Assembly (NCBI RefSeq): GCF_024205745.1
Contig: NZ_CP073117.1
Location: 434,001-498,000, forward strand
Length of the DNA stretch: 64,000 nucleotides
Reading direction: 5' to 3'
Source of the DNA: Neisseria subflava
Lineage (GTDB): Bacteria > Pseudomonadota > Gammaproteobacteria > Burkholderiales > Neisseriaceae
Shown here: positions 1-9,069 of the stretch, in pieces
Numbering within the stretch: position 1 is the stretch's first letter
Layout of the letters: each line of letters opens with the position of its first letter
Notes under the pieces: model-generated
Told to the model about the DNA's origin: nothing
Databases searched by the model: none
The model's input: only the letters and a program-made list of their open reading frames with translations
Translations under genes and position numbers: made by a program

Positions 1-676
1 GGTTGTCCACGCCCATGGCGCGAACGGCATCGATGACGATGATGGCAAACACCAGCGAAGCCAGCGCGTCCATGGTGCCGTAGCCTTCCAAAATGCCTTT
101 AACCAACGGATAAGTGGCAAAATCACCTTGCGCCGCCTGCGGCACACCCATTGGATTAATGGCGGCATAGCCGACCAATATCGCAATTGACAACAACAAA
201 ACAGGCGTGAGGATTTTACCGATACGGTCAACCAGCTTACCTGGAGAAATCGACAGCCAATAAGTCATGCCGAAAAACACCAAGCTGAATACGGCCAATG
301 CGATGTTTTTCCAAGATTCATCAATGAAAGGGGAAATCGCGGTTTCAAAAGACACTGTCGCCGTACGCGGCATGGCAAACAGAGGGCCGATTGCCAGATA
401 AAGCGCAGCGGCAAAAGTCACGCCGTACCAAGGCGCAACACGGGAAGCCAATGCCTCCACATCGCGCGAGCCGGAATAGCCGACGGCAATCACGCCCAAT
501 AATGGCAAACCCGCCCCTGTCAGCAAAAAGCCAAACATGGCCGAAAGCCAGTTTTCACCGGCCTGCTGCCCTAAAAAAGCAGGAAAAATCAGATTCCCCG
601 CCCCAAAAAACAGGGCAAACAACATTAAGCCCACTGCCCATAAAGAAGCTTTGGTATGACTTGTCGTCGAATCCAT
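1..676 (-). CDS. brnQ: Branched-chain amino acid transporter BrnQ (partial, C-terminal part beyond window)
   Basis: This is the N-terminal ~225 residues of an LIVCS-family cation-coupled carrier for leucine, isoleucine and valine in the inner membrane. The complement reads from an ATG at 676. The first helix contains LMLFALFFGAGNLIFP, which is characteristic of BrnQ, and more hydrophobic helices follow with short loops, including a GVPQAAQGDF stretch late in the fragment. No stop interrupts the frame up to the edge, so the gene is truncated only by the window (family length about 440 residues). The start lies 1 bp beyond the scpA stop, so the two are probably co-transcribed. The family call is firm. 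The exact substrate preference is inferred. Confidence 0.9.
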   Translation of the reverse strand, partial: MDSTTSHTKASLWAVGLMLFALFFGAGNLIFPAFLGQQAGENWLSAMFGFLLTGAGLPLLGVIAVGYSGSRDVEALASRVAPWYGVTFAAALYLAIGPLFAMPRTATVSFETAISPFIDESWKNIALAVFSLVFFGMTYWLSISPGKLVDRIGKILTPVLLLSIAILVGYAAINPMGVPQAAQGDFATYPLVKGILEGYGTMDALASLVFAIIVIDAVRAMGVDN

Positions 677-677
677 T

Positions 678-1574
678 TTAGTTCTCTTTTTTCAAATTCT
701 CATTATCGGTTTCATCGGCTTCAAGGCCGTCTGAAAGCATTTCAGCTTCGTTTGTTTCCAAACCATCTTTCAGGCTGATTTCGATTTCACCATAATTTTC
801 AGGCTGCACGATACGCACCAAGCCTTCTTTAGCCAATTCCAGCAATGCAATAAAATTGACCACCACATATGTCGCGCCCTGCTCCGGCTTAAACAAATCG
901 CTGAACTTACTGATACCGCTTTCGTTCAAACGGCGCAAAATCGCCGTCATCTGCGCGCGCACGGAAATGGTTTCCCGCACCACTTCATGGCTGCGCGTAT
1001 GCTTGGCACGCGACAAAATTCCCAACCAAGCCTGCGTTAAATCGGCAACGTACACTTCCGGCAACTTCGCTTCGACCGCAATTTCCAACGGCAAATACGC
1101 CCAAGCAAAATCACGCCCGGCACGCGGCAACGCATCCAAGCCCTGAGCCGCCAGTTTCATCTGTTCGTAAGCCAACAGACGGCGCACCAACTCAGCACGC
1201 GGATCCTCCTCTTCATCCTCAACTTCTTCAGGACGCGGCAGAAGCAGGCGCGATTTAATTTCAATCAACATCGCCGCCATCAGCAGGTATTCCGCCGCCA
1301 AATCAAACTGATACACTTCCATTTGGGCAATATAGTGCAGATACTGCTCGGTAATCCTCACCATCGGAATATCGAGGACATCAATATTTTGCTTGCGGAT
1401 GAGGTACAGCAACAAATCCAACGGCCCTTGGAAGCTGCTCAATACCACCTTCAACGCATCAGGCGGAATAAACAAATCCTGCGGCACATCGGTGACAGGC
1501 TGACCGAACACCCACGCAACGGTATGTTCAGACGGCATTGCGGCAGTGGAAGAAATAAGGTGTTCTGAAGGCAT
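678..1574 (-). CDS. scpA: Segregation and condensation protein A
   Basis: ScpA is the kleisin of the SMC-ScpAB condensin complex, which compacts and segregates the chromosome. The 298-residue product has the typical core VVLSSFQGPLDLLLYLI (about residues 44-60), then IPMVRITEQYL, an acidic linker (EEVEDEEEDPRAELVRRLL) and a C-terminal winged-helix region ending in an acidic tail. The N-terminal ~40 residues are poorly conserved and hold two Met-Pro-Ser-Glu-His copies. The second is encoded by an exact ATGCCGTCTGAA uptake sequence at 1528-1539 and the first by a diverged copy at the ATG. The real start could therefore be M1 or M13. It is followed at once by brnQ. scpB is not in the window. Confidence 0.9.
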   Translation of the reverse strand: MPSEHLISSTAAMPSEHTVAWVFGQPVTDVPQDLFIPPDALKVVLSSFQGPLDLLLYLIRKQNIDVLDIPMVRITEQYLHYIAQMEVYQFDLAAEYLLMAAMLIEIKSRLLLPRPEEVEDEEEDPRAELVRRLLAYEQMKLAAQGLDALPRAGRDFAWAYLPLEIAVEAKLPEVYVADLTQAWLGILSRAKHTRSHEVVRETISVRAQMTAILRRLNESGISKFSDLFKPEQGATYVVVNFIALLELAKEGLVRIVQPENYGEIEISLKDGLETNEAEMLSDGLEADETDNENLKKEN

Positions 1575-1666
1575 GGTTAAAGGGTCTTTTTCTTTTTAAG
1601 TTTCGTAAGAAGTTTCATCAACAAAAGGCCGTCTGAAACAAGGACAGCCCTTTTTTAATATAAAAA

Positions 1667-2128
1667 TCAGCGTTTTTTACGATTGATTTGCAAAGAAACA
1701 ATGGCGACGGCAAAGGTCTGGGCCAAGGCCATCCCCAACAGCGGCAGGCTGGCAAAAACTGTACCCGTCAGTACCGAGCCAATATCTCGGGACAACACAA
1801 AACCATCCCTCGCAAGCATCGCCACGATCAAAGCCAACAGCAGCAAACTTTCGCAGCCGACCAAAAACCAAATCATTTTAACCGAATGGCGTTTGCGCCA
1901 TTTCATAATACCGGCGTGCAAAAGACTGAATATCACGACGGACAGAAACGGATAAAGAAAAGTGGTGAATGGGCGGTCATAACCGCTTTGCACACACAAA
2001 TAATCGCCCGGCAGCGTATTGCATTCCATCACATCGAGAAACATCGGATCGACAGCATACATCAGCACGCCGAACCATACCGCATAAATCAGACTAGCAA
2101 TAAAGTAGGCTTTAAAAAATCGGCTCAT
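1667..2128 (-). CDS. Hypothetical four-helix membrane protein (tandem paralogue A)
   Basis: This is a 153-residue protein of unknown function with about four hydrophobic segments. It begins MSRFFKAYFIASLIYAV and carries a central FLSVVIFSLLHAGIMKWRKR motif. It is clearly a paralogue of the next gene upstream: the N-terminus FFKAYFI(A/S)SLIYA and the motif SLL(H/N)AGIMKW are shared, while the C-terminal halves have diverged. I took the ATG at 2128 rather than a TTG two codons earlier. It has a poor ribosome-binding site. The gene belongs to a minus-strand run with tcdA. I do not recognise a named family. An inner-membrane location is inferred from hydrophobicity. Confidence 0.7.
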   Translation of the reverse strand: MSRFFKAYFIASLIYAVWFGVLMYAVDPMFLDVMECNTLPGDYLCVQSGYDRPFTTFLYPFLSVVIFSLLHAGIMKWRKRHSVKMIWFLVGCESLLLLALIVAMLARDGFVLSRDIGSVLTGTVFASLPLLGMALAQTFAVAIVSLQINRKKR

Positions 2129-2179
2129 AGGCAAAAAAGGTCGTCTGAAAAAATAAATTTCAAAAGGCTTAAACCCACA

Positions 2180-2659
2180 TCAAATTTTCTGATTGGCATT
2201 TGCAGAAGAGTCCAACACACTCAGGGCTTGAACTGCTGCCATGCCATAAACAGGCAATCCAAAAAAAATGACTCCCGTTATTGCCGTCCAACTACTATCC
2301 AGACTACTCCACTCCCACAGTAAAAAAACAAACCAAACAATCCACCATTCGATGATAGGCAAGGCAAGAGTCGTCAAAGTTGTACAGCGTTTGGTCCACT
2401 TCATAATGCCGGCATTGAGTAGGGACAATAACATTACAGATAAAAACGGAAAGAAGAAAAACTCCAAAGATGCTTTCTCAAAAGCCGACATTTCATGAGC
2501 TCGTGAACAATACTGTAGACGCTGTTCATTTTCAGGGTCAATATCAAAACAATCGAATCCTGTAAGCAGCAAATCGACACCGTACATCAACAAACCAAAG
2601 ACAATCGCATAAATCAGGCTACTGATAAAGTAGGCTTTAAAAAATCGGCTCTTACCCAT
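2180..2659 (-). CDS. Hypothetical four-helix membrane protein (tandem paralogue B)
   Basis: This 159-residue membrane protein of unknown function is the second copy of a tandem pair. It starts MGKSRFFKAYFISSLIYA and has the FLSVMLLSLLNAGIMKWTKR motif after about 80 residues, plus two further hydrophobic segments. The loop after helix 1 is longer and has several cysteines and acidic residues (DCFDIDPENE). A good GAGGGGTAGGAA ribosome-binding sequence precedes the ATG. The start sits 10 bp beyond the tcdA stop, so translation is probably coupled to tcdA. The nucleotide sequence over the first ~30 bp of both copies is almost identical, which supports duplication within this locus. Confidence 0.72.
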   Translation of the reverse strand: MGKSRFFKAYFISSLIYAIVFGLLMYGVDLLLTGFDCFDIDPENEQRLQYCSRAHEMSAFEKASLEFFFFPFLSVMLLSLLNAGIMKWTKRCTTLTTLALPIIEWWIVWFVFLLWEWSSLDSSWTAITGVIFFGLPVYGMAAVQALSVLDSSANANQKI

Positions 2660-2669
2660 TTCCTACCCC

Positions 2670-3446
2670 TCACTTCCGTTCTGCGATATGCTCCACCGCA
2701 GCCTGCGCACAATACAGCCCAAACGAAGCCGTTACCAGCATACTCGCCCCATAGCCCGCGCAGGACAAACCTTGCGGCGCGGCATCGGTCGAACACGCTT
2801 CGCCGGATTGTGGCGGCGTAATATTCTCGGTTGAATAAACGCAAGGCACGCGCATTTTTTCTTTGGTATCGCGGCTGAATCCGTAGCGTTTGCGCAAGGT
2901 GTAGCGCAAATTGGAAAGCAGCGGATCGTGGGTAACGCGGCTCAAATCGGCGGTTTGAATCAAAGCCGGATTTTTCTGTCCGCCCGCGCCACCGCTGATA
3001 ATAAACGGTTGTTTATGTTGCACGAAATACGCCGCCATCGCCGCTTTGACACGGATTTGATCAATGGCGTCAATGACAAAGTCAAAAGGCCGTCTGAAAA
3101 GCTCGTCCAGATTGTCTTCAGTAACAAAATCTTCGATTTCCGTCACTTCACATTGCGGATTGATTTGAGCAATGCGTTCGCGCAAAGCGGTAACTTTTGC
3201 CTTACCGAAATCATCGGTCAAGGCATGCAACTGACGGTTGACATTGGACTCGGCAACGTTGTCCAAATCAATCAGCGTTAAACGACCGATACCGCTCCTC
3301 GCCAAAGCTTCCACCGCCCACGAGCCGACGCCGCCGACGCCGACCACGCACACATGCGCACGCGAAAAGCGCGCCAGTGCTTCGTCTCCGTAAAGTCTGG
3401 CAATGCCGCCAAAGCGGCGCGAAGAAAGAAAAGCGGCGTCCTGCAT
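2670..3446 (-). CDS. tcdA: tRNA threonylcarbamoyladenosine dehydratase
   Basis: TcdA (YgdL/CsdL) is an E1-like enzyme that uses ATP to cyclise t6A37 of ANN-decoding tRNAs to cyclic t6A. The 258-residue protein opens with RRFGGIARLYGDEALARFSRAHV, then the nucleotide-binding loop GVGGVGSWAVEALARSG (about residues 36-52), LIDLDNVAESNVNRQ, and FVIDAIDQIRVKAAM. A C-terminal hydrophobic helix (SMLVTASFGLYCAQAA) is the membrane-associated tail known in this family. The length matches the E. coli enzyme closely. An internal uptake sequence encodes part of LFRRPFDF. The gene leads a short minus-strand run with the two membrane paralogues. Confidence 0.93.
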   Translation of the reverse strand: MQDAAFLSSRRFGGIARLYGDEALARFSRAHVCVVGVGGVGSWAVEALARSGIGRLTLIDLDNVAESNVNRQLHALTDDFGKAKVTALRERIAQINPQCEVTEIEDFVTEDNLDELFRRPFDFVIDAIDQIRVKAAMAAYFVQHKQPFIISGGAGGQKNPALIQTADLSRVTHDPLLSNLRYTLRKRYGFSRDTKEKMRVPCVYSTENITPPQSGEACSTDAAPQGLSCAGYGASMLVTASFGLYCAQAAVEHIAERK

Positions 3447-3531
3447 AAGTAACCTTGTGATATATCAATAAATTAATGAAAAACGCCACAGGCGAATCGG
3501 ACTGACATTATACTTGAAAGCAGATGGGCTG

Positions 3532-3558
3532 TTGTACCCGCCCGAAAGAGTTTATAAT
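3532..3558 (+). promoter_or_regulatory. Candidate uspA promoter
   Basis: A perfect TATAAT (3553-3558) lies 75 bp upstream of the uspA ATG. The best -35 is TTGTAC at 3532-3537 with only 15 bp spacing, so the -35 assignment is weak. The AAAGGAG ribosome-binding site is near 3620. Confidence 0.45.
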
Positions 3559-3632
3559 CGTTTCACATTCAGACAAGTTCTGATTTCAGATTAAACGAAA
3601 GTGCCGCTACTCGGCGCAAAAGGAGAATAAAT

Positions 3633-4097
3633 ATGTACAAACATCTGGTTGTAGCCGTTGACGGTAGCGAGACTTCCCTCAATGCATTGAAACACGCCGC
3701 CGAACTGGCAAGCCTCAACAAAGCTCAACTGACTTTGGTTCACGTTGCCAACCCTGCCGAATATATGGCTTTGGCTCCTGAATTCCTGCAACACGAAAGC
3801 TATGAAGCCGCCGCAGTGGCTCAAGGTAACGAAGTTTTGGATTTCGCAGAAAAAACAGCGCGTGAATGCGGCGTTGAAAACATCGTGAAACACTTGTTGG
3901 TCGCCAACAAAGGCGCGCGCGAAATGGCGCAAGACTTGGTTGACTACGCCGACAACAACGGCGCAGACCTGCTGGTACTCGGCACACACGGCCGCACCGG
4001 CCTGATGCACCTCCTGATGGGCAGCTTCGCCGAAACCGTAATGCGTCAAAGCCACCTGCCTCTGCTGATTATCCGCAGCAAAGCCGAAGAAGCATAA
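3633..4097 (+). CDS. uspA: Universal stress protein, UspA family
   Basis: This is a 154-residue single-domain cytoplasmic universal stress protein. It begins MYKHLVVAVDGSETSLNALKHAAELA and ends with the ATP-binding signature GTHGRTGLMHLLMGSFAETV (about residues 127-146), which fits the G-2X-G-9X-G-S/T pattern of the ATP-binding UspA subclass. A strong AAAGGAG precedes the ATG at a normal distance. The gene is monocistronic: its own promoter lies upstream and a DUS-pair terminator follows. It stands convergent to hemL. The role is inferred from the family: survival under growth arrest or oxidative stress. Confidence 0.9.
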   Translation: MYKHLVVAVDGSETSLNALKHAAELASLNKAQLTLVHVANPAEYMALAPEFLQHESYEAAAVAQGNEVLDFAEKTARECGVENIVKHLLVANKGAREMAQDLVDYADNNGADLLVLGTHGRTGLMHLLMGSFAETVMRQSHLPLLIIRSKAEEA

Positions 4098-4120
4098 TCA
4101 AGCATTTATTTAAAATAGCG

Positions 4121-4156
4121 AAAGGCCGTCTGAATATTTTTCAGACGGCCTTTTTT
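4121..4156. terminator. DUS-pair bidirectional terminator, uspA/hemL
   Basis: AAAGGCCGTCTGAA and its inverse are separated by 5 bases and end in a T-run, forming a hairpin between the convergent uspA and hemL. Confidence 0.9.
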
Positions 4157-4175
4157 CACATGACGGCTTCAGGTT

Positions 4176-5459
4176 TTATTTCGCCATTTCTTTGAACACT
4201 TCGTGTGCCACAGCAATGGTTTCGTCAATCAGCTCAGGCGTATGCGCGGCGGAAACAAAACCGGCTTCGTAAGCTGACGGGCCGAATGCGACATTGCGGT
4301 CGAGCATACCGTGGAAGAAATGTTTGAAACCGTCGATATTGGAACGTGCCATGTCGGCATAGTTTTGCGGCGTATGGCTGGCAAAATACAAACCAAACAT
4401 ACCGCCCACGCTGTCCGCCGTAAATTCAACGCCATGTGCTTTAGCCGCATCGGCAATACCGTTGGCAAGGCGTTGGGTCAGGGCAGTCAGGTTTTCATAG
4501 AAGCCTTCGCGCTGAATGATTTCCAGCGTTTTCAAACCAGCCGCAACCGCAATCGGATTGCCGGACAATGTACCTGCCTGATACACGCCGCCCAATGGGG
4601 AAATACATTCCATAATGTCTTTACGGCCGCCGAACGCCGCCAAAGGCATACCGCCGCCGATCACTTTGCCCATAGTGGTCAAATCAGGTTTGATGCCGTG
4701 CAAAGATTGCGCGCCACCCAGCGCCACGCGGAAGCCGGTCATCACTTCGTCGTAAATCAACACGGCACCGTGTTTTTCAGTCAATTCGCGTAAGGCTTTG
4801 ACAAAGGCTTCAGACGGCCTAACCAGATTCATATTACCGACAAAAGGCTCCAAAATCACACAGGCGATGTCATTGCCGTTTTGGGCAAAGGCTTCTTCCA
4901 GTTGGGCGATATTGTTGTATTCGAGTACCAAAGTATGTTTGGTAAAGTCGGCAGGTACACCGGCGGAAGAAGGGTTGCCAAACGTCAGCAGACCGCTGCC
5001 TGCTTTAACCAGCAAACTGTCGGAATGGCCGTGGTAGCAGCCTTCAAACTTGATGATTTTGTCGCGGCCGGTAAAACCGCGTGCCAGACGGATGGCGGTC
5101 ATCGTTGCTTCCGTACCGGAGCTGACAAGGCGCAGCTGCTCGACGGATGGCATGATTTTGGCGATTTCTTCGGCAATAACAATTTCGCCTTCAGTCGGCG
5201 CACCAAACGACAAACCGCCCAATGCTGCCTCGCGCACGGCTTCAATGACTTCAGGATGGGCATGGCCGACAATAGCAGGGCCCCAAGAGCCGACATAGTC
5301 GGTATAACGCGTGCCGTTTTCGTCCCAAACATACGCGCCTTCTGCCTTTTTGATAAAGCGCGGCACGCCGCCGACGCTGCCGAATGCGCGCACAGGAGAG
5401 TTTACGCCGCCGGGAATAATGGCTTTGGCGCGGTTGAACAAGCTTTCATTACGGTTCAT
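4176..5459 (-). CDS. hemL: Glutamate-1-semialdehyde 2,1-aminomutase
   Basis: HemL converts glutamate-1-semialdehyde to 5-aminolevulinate in the C5 haem pathway, using PLP. The 427-residue product starts [27 protein letters not shown] and contains [16 protein letters not shown], the helix with [16 protein letters not shown], and the PLP-lysine region [20 protein letters not shown] longer reading would start 12 codons upstream at an ATG formed by diverged uptake-sequence DNA (MIFRRPL). I rejected it because the shorter form matches the standard family length. The gene is single and convergent with uspA. Confidence 0.95.
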   Translation of the reverse strand: MNRNESLFNRAKAIIPGGVNSPVRAFGSVGGVPRFIKKAEGAYVWDENGTRYTDYVGSWGPAIVGHAHPEVIEAVREAALGGLSFGAPTEGEIVIAEEIAKIMPSVEQLRLVSSGTEATMTAIRLARGFTGRDKIIKFEGCYHGHSDSLLVKAGSGLLTFGNPSSAGVPADFTKHTLVLEYNNIAQLEEAFAQNGNDIACVILEPFVGNMNLVRPSEAFVKALRELTEKHGAVLIYDEVMTGFRVALGGAQSLHGIKPDLTTMGKVIGGGMPLAAFGGRKDIMECISPLGGVYQAGTLSGNPIAVAAGLKTLEIIQREGFYENLTALTQRLANGIADAAKAHGVEFTADSVGGMFGLYFASHTPQNYADMARSNIDGFKHFFHGMLDRNVAFGPSAYEAGFVSAAHTPELIDETIAVAHEVFKEMAK

Positions 5460-5614
5460 GGTCAATTCTTTCGTAAGAGGTCGTCTGAAAATCAAATCGA
5501 TGCCATTTTAACACCAAATCCTTTTCAGACGGCCCAAGCTTCAAAATAAGAATCGGGCGCAAAATCAAAATTATTCTTTAAAAACAAACACTCTATCCAC
5601 ATTTTTCCTGCTTG

Positions 5615-5623
5615 TGCTATAAT
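5615..5623 (+). promoter_or_regulatory. Extended -10 promoter of the 5.66 kb exported-protein gene
   Basis: TGCTATAAT is an extended -10 (TGn + TATAAT) 35 bp before the ATG, with no convincing -35. The same TGCTATAATCCGC string precedes ychF. Confidence 0.55.
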
Positions 5624-5657
5624 CCGCGACCTATTGAAACAATAAAAGAAAAGCATC

Positions 5658-6053
5658 ATGTTACGCGGATTCATACTCAGCCTCGCCCTTTTAGCGTCCT
5701 CCCTCGTCCATGCACAACGCAGCCTGCCTGACGATATGGATGTGGCCGTTTTAAAGACTGTCGATTTGCCTTATCTGAAAGTCAGCAAAGGCGGTTTTTC
5801 TTGGGCGCGCCTGCTGACCTTGGGCATTGTGGACGGCAATGCGGCCAAACTGCAAATCACCCGCTTCACCAAAATCCACGATGAAAACGACCGTTTCATT
5901 CCGATGGGCCGCCTGCTGAATCAAACCGGCAAAGCCGTTGCGTTCAAATACAACGAAGAAAGCCGCCTCGTCCGAGAAATCTGGATTTTGACCGACGCCG
6001 AAGCCGACAGGTTCATCGAACACGCTAAAAAGCAGAAAAAGGCGGAAGAATAA
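5658..6053 (+). CDS. Small exported protein of unknown function
   Basis: This 131-residue protein has a clear Sec signal peptide, MLRGFILSLALLASSLVHA, with likely cleavage after VHA to give a ~112-residue periplasmic product. The mature part (QRSLPDDMDVAVLKTVDLPYLKVSKGG...) has no cysteines or motifs that I recognise and ends in a lysine/glutamate-rich tail. It is preceded by an extended -10 promoter and ends at a DUS pair (6056-6091), with miaB 73 bp downstream, so it may be transcribed alone or read into miaB. The function is unknown. Confidence 0.75.
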   Translation: MLRGFILSLALLASSLVHAQRSLPDDMDVAVLKTVDLPYLKVSKGGFSWARLLTLGIVDGNAAKLQITRFTKIHDENDRFIPMGRLLNQTGKAVAFKYNEESRLVREIWILTDAEADRFIEHAKKQKKAEE

Positions 6054-6055
6054 TT

Positions 6056-6091
6056 TTTCAGACGGCCCGAGTATTTCACAGGCCGTCTGAA
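6056..6091. terminator. DUS inverted pair between exported protein and miaB
   Basis: TTCAGACGGCC and GGCCGTCTGAA face outward-in with a ~14 base loop, then CCCTTTT. This makes a likely but weaker terminator hairpin 35 bp before miaB. Confidence 0.6.
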
Positions 6092-6126
6092 CCCTTTTAC
6101 AACAAGCAAGTCAATCAAAACAAACC

Positions 6127-7449
6127 ATGAAAAAAGTATTTATCCGCACCTTCGGGTGCCAAATGAACGAGTACGACAGCGAAAAAATGCTGTCCGTCCT
6201 CGCTGAAGAACACGGCGGCATCGAACAGGTTACCCAACCTGACGACGCCGACATCATCTTGTTCAACACCTGCTCCGTGCGTGAAAAAGCGCAAGAGAAA
6301 GTCTTCTCCGACTTAGGCCGCGTACGCCCGCTCAAAGAAAAAAATCCCGACCTCATCATCGGCGTTGCCGGCTGTGTTGCCTCTCAAGAAGGCGAAAACA
6401 TCGTCAAACGCGCTCCGTATGTGGACGTGGTTTTCGGCCCGCAAACGCTGCACCGCCTGCCCAAACTCATCGTCGACAAAGAAACCACCGGCCTGTCTCA
6501 AATCGATATTTCCTTCCCCGAAATCGAAAAATTCGACCACCTGCCGCCTGCGCGCGTAGAAGGCGGCTCGGCTTTCATTTCCATTATGGAAGGCTGTTCC
6601 AAATACTGCTCTTACTGCGTCGTCCCTTATACCCGCGGTGAAGAATTCTCCCGCCCGCTCAACGACGTATTGACCGAGATTGCCGGTTTGGCGCAACAAG
6701 GCGTTAAAGAAATCAACCTCTTAGGCCAAAACGTCAATGCCTATCGCGGCGAAATGGAAAACGGCGAAATCTGCGACTTTGCCACTTTGTTGCGCATTGT
6801 CCACGAAATCCCCGGCATCGAACGCCTGCGCTTTACCACCAGCCATCCGCGCGAATTTACCGATGCGATTATCGAGTGCTACCGCGACCTGCCGAAGCTG
6901 GTTTCCCACCTGCACCTGCCGATTCAAAGCGGTTCCGACCGTGTATTGAGCGCGATGAAACGCGGCTACACCGCCTTGGAATACAAATCCATCATCCGCA
7001 AACTGCGTGCCATCCGTCCTGATTTGTGCCTCAGCTCCGACTTTATCGTCGGCTTCCCGGGCGAGACCGAGCGCGAGTTCGAGCAAACCTTGAAACTGGT
7101 CAAAGACATTGCCTTCGACTTGAGCTTCGTCTTTATTTACAGTCCGCGCCCTGGCACGCCTGCCGCCAACCTGCACGACGACACGCCGCATGAAGAAAAA
7201 GTGCGCCGCCTCGAAGCCTTGAATGAAGTTATCGAAGCCGAAACCGCGCGCATCAACCAAACCATGATCGGCACGGTTCAACGCTGCTTGGTTGAAGGTA
7301 TCTCCAAAAAAGACCCTGACCAACTGCAAGCCCGTACCGCCAACAACCGCGTGGTCAACTTTACCGGCACACCCGACATGATCAACCAAATGATCGATTT
7401 GGAAATCACCGAAGCCTACACCTTCTCCCTGAAAGGCAAACCGGTATAA
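6127..7449 (+). CDS. miaB: tRNA-2-methylthio-N6-dimethylallyladenosine synthase
   Basis: MiaB is a radical-SAM methylthiotransferase that converts i6A37 to ms2i6A37 in tRNAs reading UNN codons. The 440-residue protein has the UPF0004 domain with its three cluster cysteines ([32 protein letters not shown]). The radical-SAM CX3CX2C sits in [16 protein letters not shown] (about residues 153-168), and a C-terminal TRAM domain ends the protein. The length and all six cluster cysteines are as expected for a functional enzyme. It is followed by a strong DUS terminator. Confidence 0.97.
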   Translation: MKKVFIRTFGCQMNEYDSEKMLSVLAEEHGGIEQVTQPDDADIILFNTCSVREKAQEKVFSDLGRVRPLKEKNPDLIIGVAGCVASQEGENIVKRAPYVDVVFGPQTLHRLPKLIVDKETTGLSQIDISFPEIEKFDHLPPARVEGGSAFISIMEGCSKYCSYCVVPYTRGEEFSRPLNDVLTEIAGLAQQGVKEINLLGQNVNAYRGEMENGEICDFATLLRIVHEIPGIERLRFTTSHPREFTDAIIECYRDLPKLVSHLHLPIQSGSDRVLSAMKRGYTALEYKSIIRKLRAIRPDLCLSSDFIVGFPGETEREFEQTLKLVKDIAFDLSFVFIYSPRPGTPAANLHDDTPHEEKVRRLEALNEVIEAETARINQTMIGTVQRCLVEGISKKDPDQLQARTANNRVVNFTGTPDMINQMIDLEITEAYTFSLKGKPV

Positions 7450-7461
7450 GTACACACAAAC

Positions 7462-7493
7462 AAAGGCCGTCTGAAACTGTTCAGACGGCCTTT
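7462..7493. terminator. DUS-pair terminator after miaB
   Basis: AAAGGCCGTCTGAA, a 4-base loop and the inverse copy followed by TTT form the hairpin directly after miaB. Confidence 0.9.
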
Positions 7494-7558
7494 ATCTTGG
7501 TTCGGCACGGCATTATCTGATTCATGTATTTTTATTACCCGAACAAAAGGCTTTTCAG

Positions 7559-7564
7559 TATAAT
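7559..7564 (+). promoter_or_regulatory. -10 element of the purine permease gene
   Basis: This is a perfect TATAAT about 115 bp upstream of the permease ATG. No good -35 is visible 17 bp upstream, so the promoter is tentative. Confidence 0.35.
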
Positions 7565-7675
7565 ACCGCCCGAAAATTCCCTTATCTGTTGAGAAGTTAA
7601 GACCAAAATCCGAGCTTCCGGCAGCTAAACCCGCTGATGCCGTCCTCGAACGGCTTTCCCAAAGGAATATCTCGA

Positions 7676-8986
7676 ATGAGTTCTTCAAATCAAAGCGTTT
7701 TGGAAAGATTATTCAACCTCAACGCCAATCAGACCAACGTCCGCACGGAAATTATGGCCGGTGTGACAACCTTCCTCGCCATGTGCTACATCATCATCGT
7801 CAACCCCCTGATTTTGGGTGAAACCGGCATGGATATGGGCGCAGTATTTGTGGCTACCTGTATCGCCTCCGCCATCGGCTGTTTCGTGATGGGCTTTGTC
7901 GGCAACTACCCGATCGCCCTCGCTCCGGGCATGGGTCTGAACGCCTACTTTACCTTTGCCGTCGTCAAAGGCATGGGCGTGGACTGGCGTGTGGCTTTGG
8001 GTGCCGTTTTCATTTCAGGCATCATTTTCATCCTGTTCAGCTTCTTTAAAGTTCGTGAAATGCTGGTCAACGCCCTGCCTATGGGCTTGAAAATGTCGAT
8101 TGCCGCAGGTATCGGCCTCTTCTTGGCATTGATTGCGCTCAAAGGCGCAGGCGTGATTGTGGCCAATCCTGCCACATTGGTCGGTTTGGGCGACATCCAC
8201 CAACCTACCGCCCTGCTGGCCATGGCAGGCTTTGTCATGGTGGTTGCACTTGGCCACTTTCGCGTTAAAGGCTCCATCATCATTACCATTCTGACGCTGA
8301 CCGCCGTCTCCACCATCTTGGGCTTGAGCGAGTTCAAAGGCGTGGTCGGCGAAGTTCCGAGCATTGCGCCAACCTTCATGCAGATGGACTTTAAAGGCTT
8401 GTTCACCGTCAGCATGGTCAGCGTGATTCTTGTATTCTTCCTGGTTGACCTGTTTGACTCTACCGGCACATTGGTCGGTGTTTCCCACCGCGCAGGCCTG
8501 TTGCAAGACGGCAAACTGCCGCGTTTGAAACGCGCCCTGCTTGCCGACTCTACCGCCATTATCGCAGGCGCCGCCTTGGGTACTTCTTCTACTACCCCTT
8601 ACGTTGAAAGCGCGGCAGGCGTTTCTGCCGGCGGCCGTACCGGCCTGACTGCCGTTACCGTCGGCGTACTGATGTTGGCCTGTCTGATTTTCTCCCCGCT
8701 GGTTCAAAGCATTCCTGCATTCGCTACCGCACCCGCCCTGCTCTATGTAGGCGCGCAAATGTTGCGCAGCGCGCGCGAAATCGATTGGGACGACATGACC
8801 GAAGCCGCACCGGCATTCCTGACCATCGTCTTCATGCCGTTTACCTACTCGATTGCCGACGGTATTGCGTTTGGCTTTATCAGCTACGCACTCATCAAAC
8901 TCTTGTGCAACCGCACCCAAGACGTACCGCCTATGGTATGGATTGTTGCCGTGTTGTGGGCATTGAAATTCTGGTTCTTAGGTTAA
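7676..8986 (+). CDS. NCS2/AzgA-type purine permease (guanine/hypoxanthine)
   Basis: This 436-residue polytopic inner-membrane proton-coupled purine transporter has about 12-14 hydrophobic helices. Diagnostic stretches are TFLAMCYIIIVNPLIL, NYPIALAPGMGLNAYFTF, VDLFDSTGTLVGVSHRAGLL and TTPYVESAAGVSAGGRTGLTA, all typical of the AzgA-like branch that moves adenine, guanine or hypoxanthine. I chose the ATG at 7676, preceded by AAAGGA, over an upstream ATG that would add 13 non-conserved residues. The gene is monocistronic, with a DUS terminator after it. The substrate cannot be told apart by eye. Confidence 0.9.
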   Translation: MSSSNQSVLERLFNLNANQTNVRTEIMAGVTTFLAMCYIIIVNPLILGETGMDMGAVFVATCIASAIGCFVMGFVGNYPIALAPGMGLNAYFTFAVVKGMGVDWRVALGAVFISGIIFILFSFFKVREMLVNALPMGLKMSIAAGIGLFLALIALKGAGVIVANPATLVGLGDIHQPTALLAMAGFVMVVALGHFRVKGSIIITILTLTAVSTILGLSEFKGVVGEVPSIAPTFMQMDFKGLFTVSMVSVILVFFLVDLFDSTGTLVGVSHRAGLLQDGKLPRLKRALLADSTAIIAGAALGTSSTTPYVESAAGVSAGGRTGLTAVTVGVLMLACLIFSPLVQSIPAFATAPALLYVGAQMLRSAREIDWDDMTEAAPAFLTIVFMPFTYSIADGIAFGFISYALIKLLCNRTQDVPPMVWIVAVLWALKFWFLG

Positions 8987-9000
8987 ACCGTTCAAAATAA

Positions 9001-9031
9001 CAGGCCGTCTGAAAACTTTTCAGACGGCCTG
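9001..9031. terminator. DUS-pair terminator, permease/lipoprotein
   Basis: CAGGCCGTCTGAA and its inverse are separated by 4 bases, with T-rich flanks on the + side, between convergent genes. Confidence 0.88.
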
Positions 9032-9069
9032 TTTTATTTTACCCAGCGTTTAAAGCTGTCGATAAAAGA

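Noticed and set aside
5460-5495. Extended N-terminus of hemL
   Set aside because: The added residues come from DUS-derived sequence and exceed the family length; the same logic was used for glnS, tag, gcvH, clcA and the ThiF-like gene.
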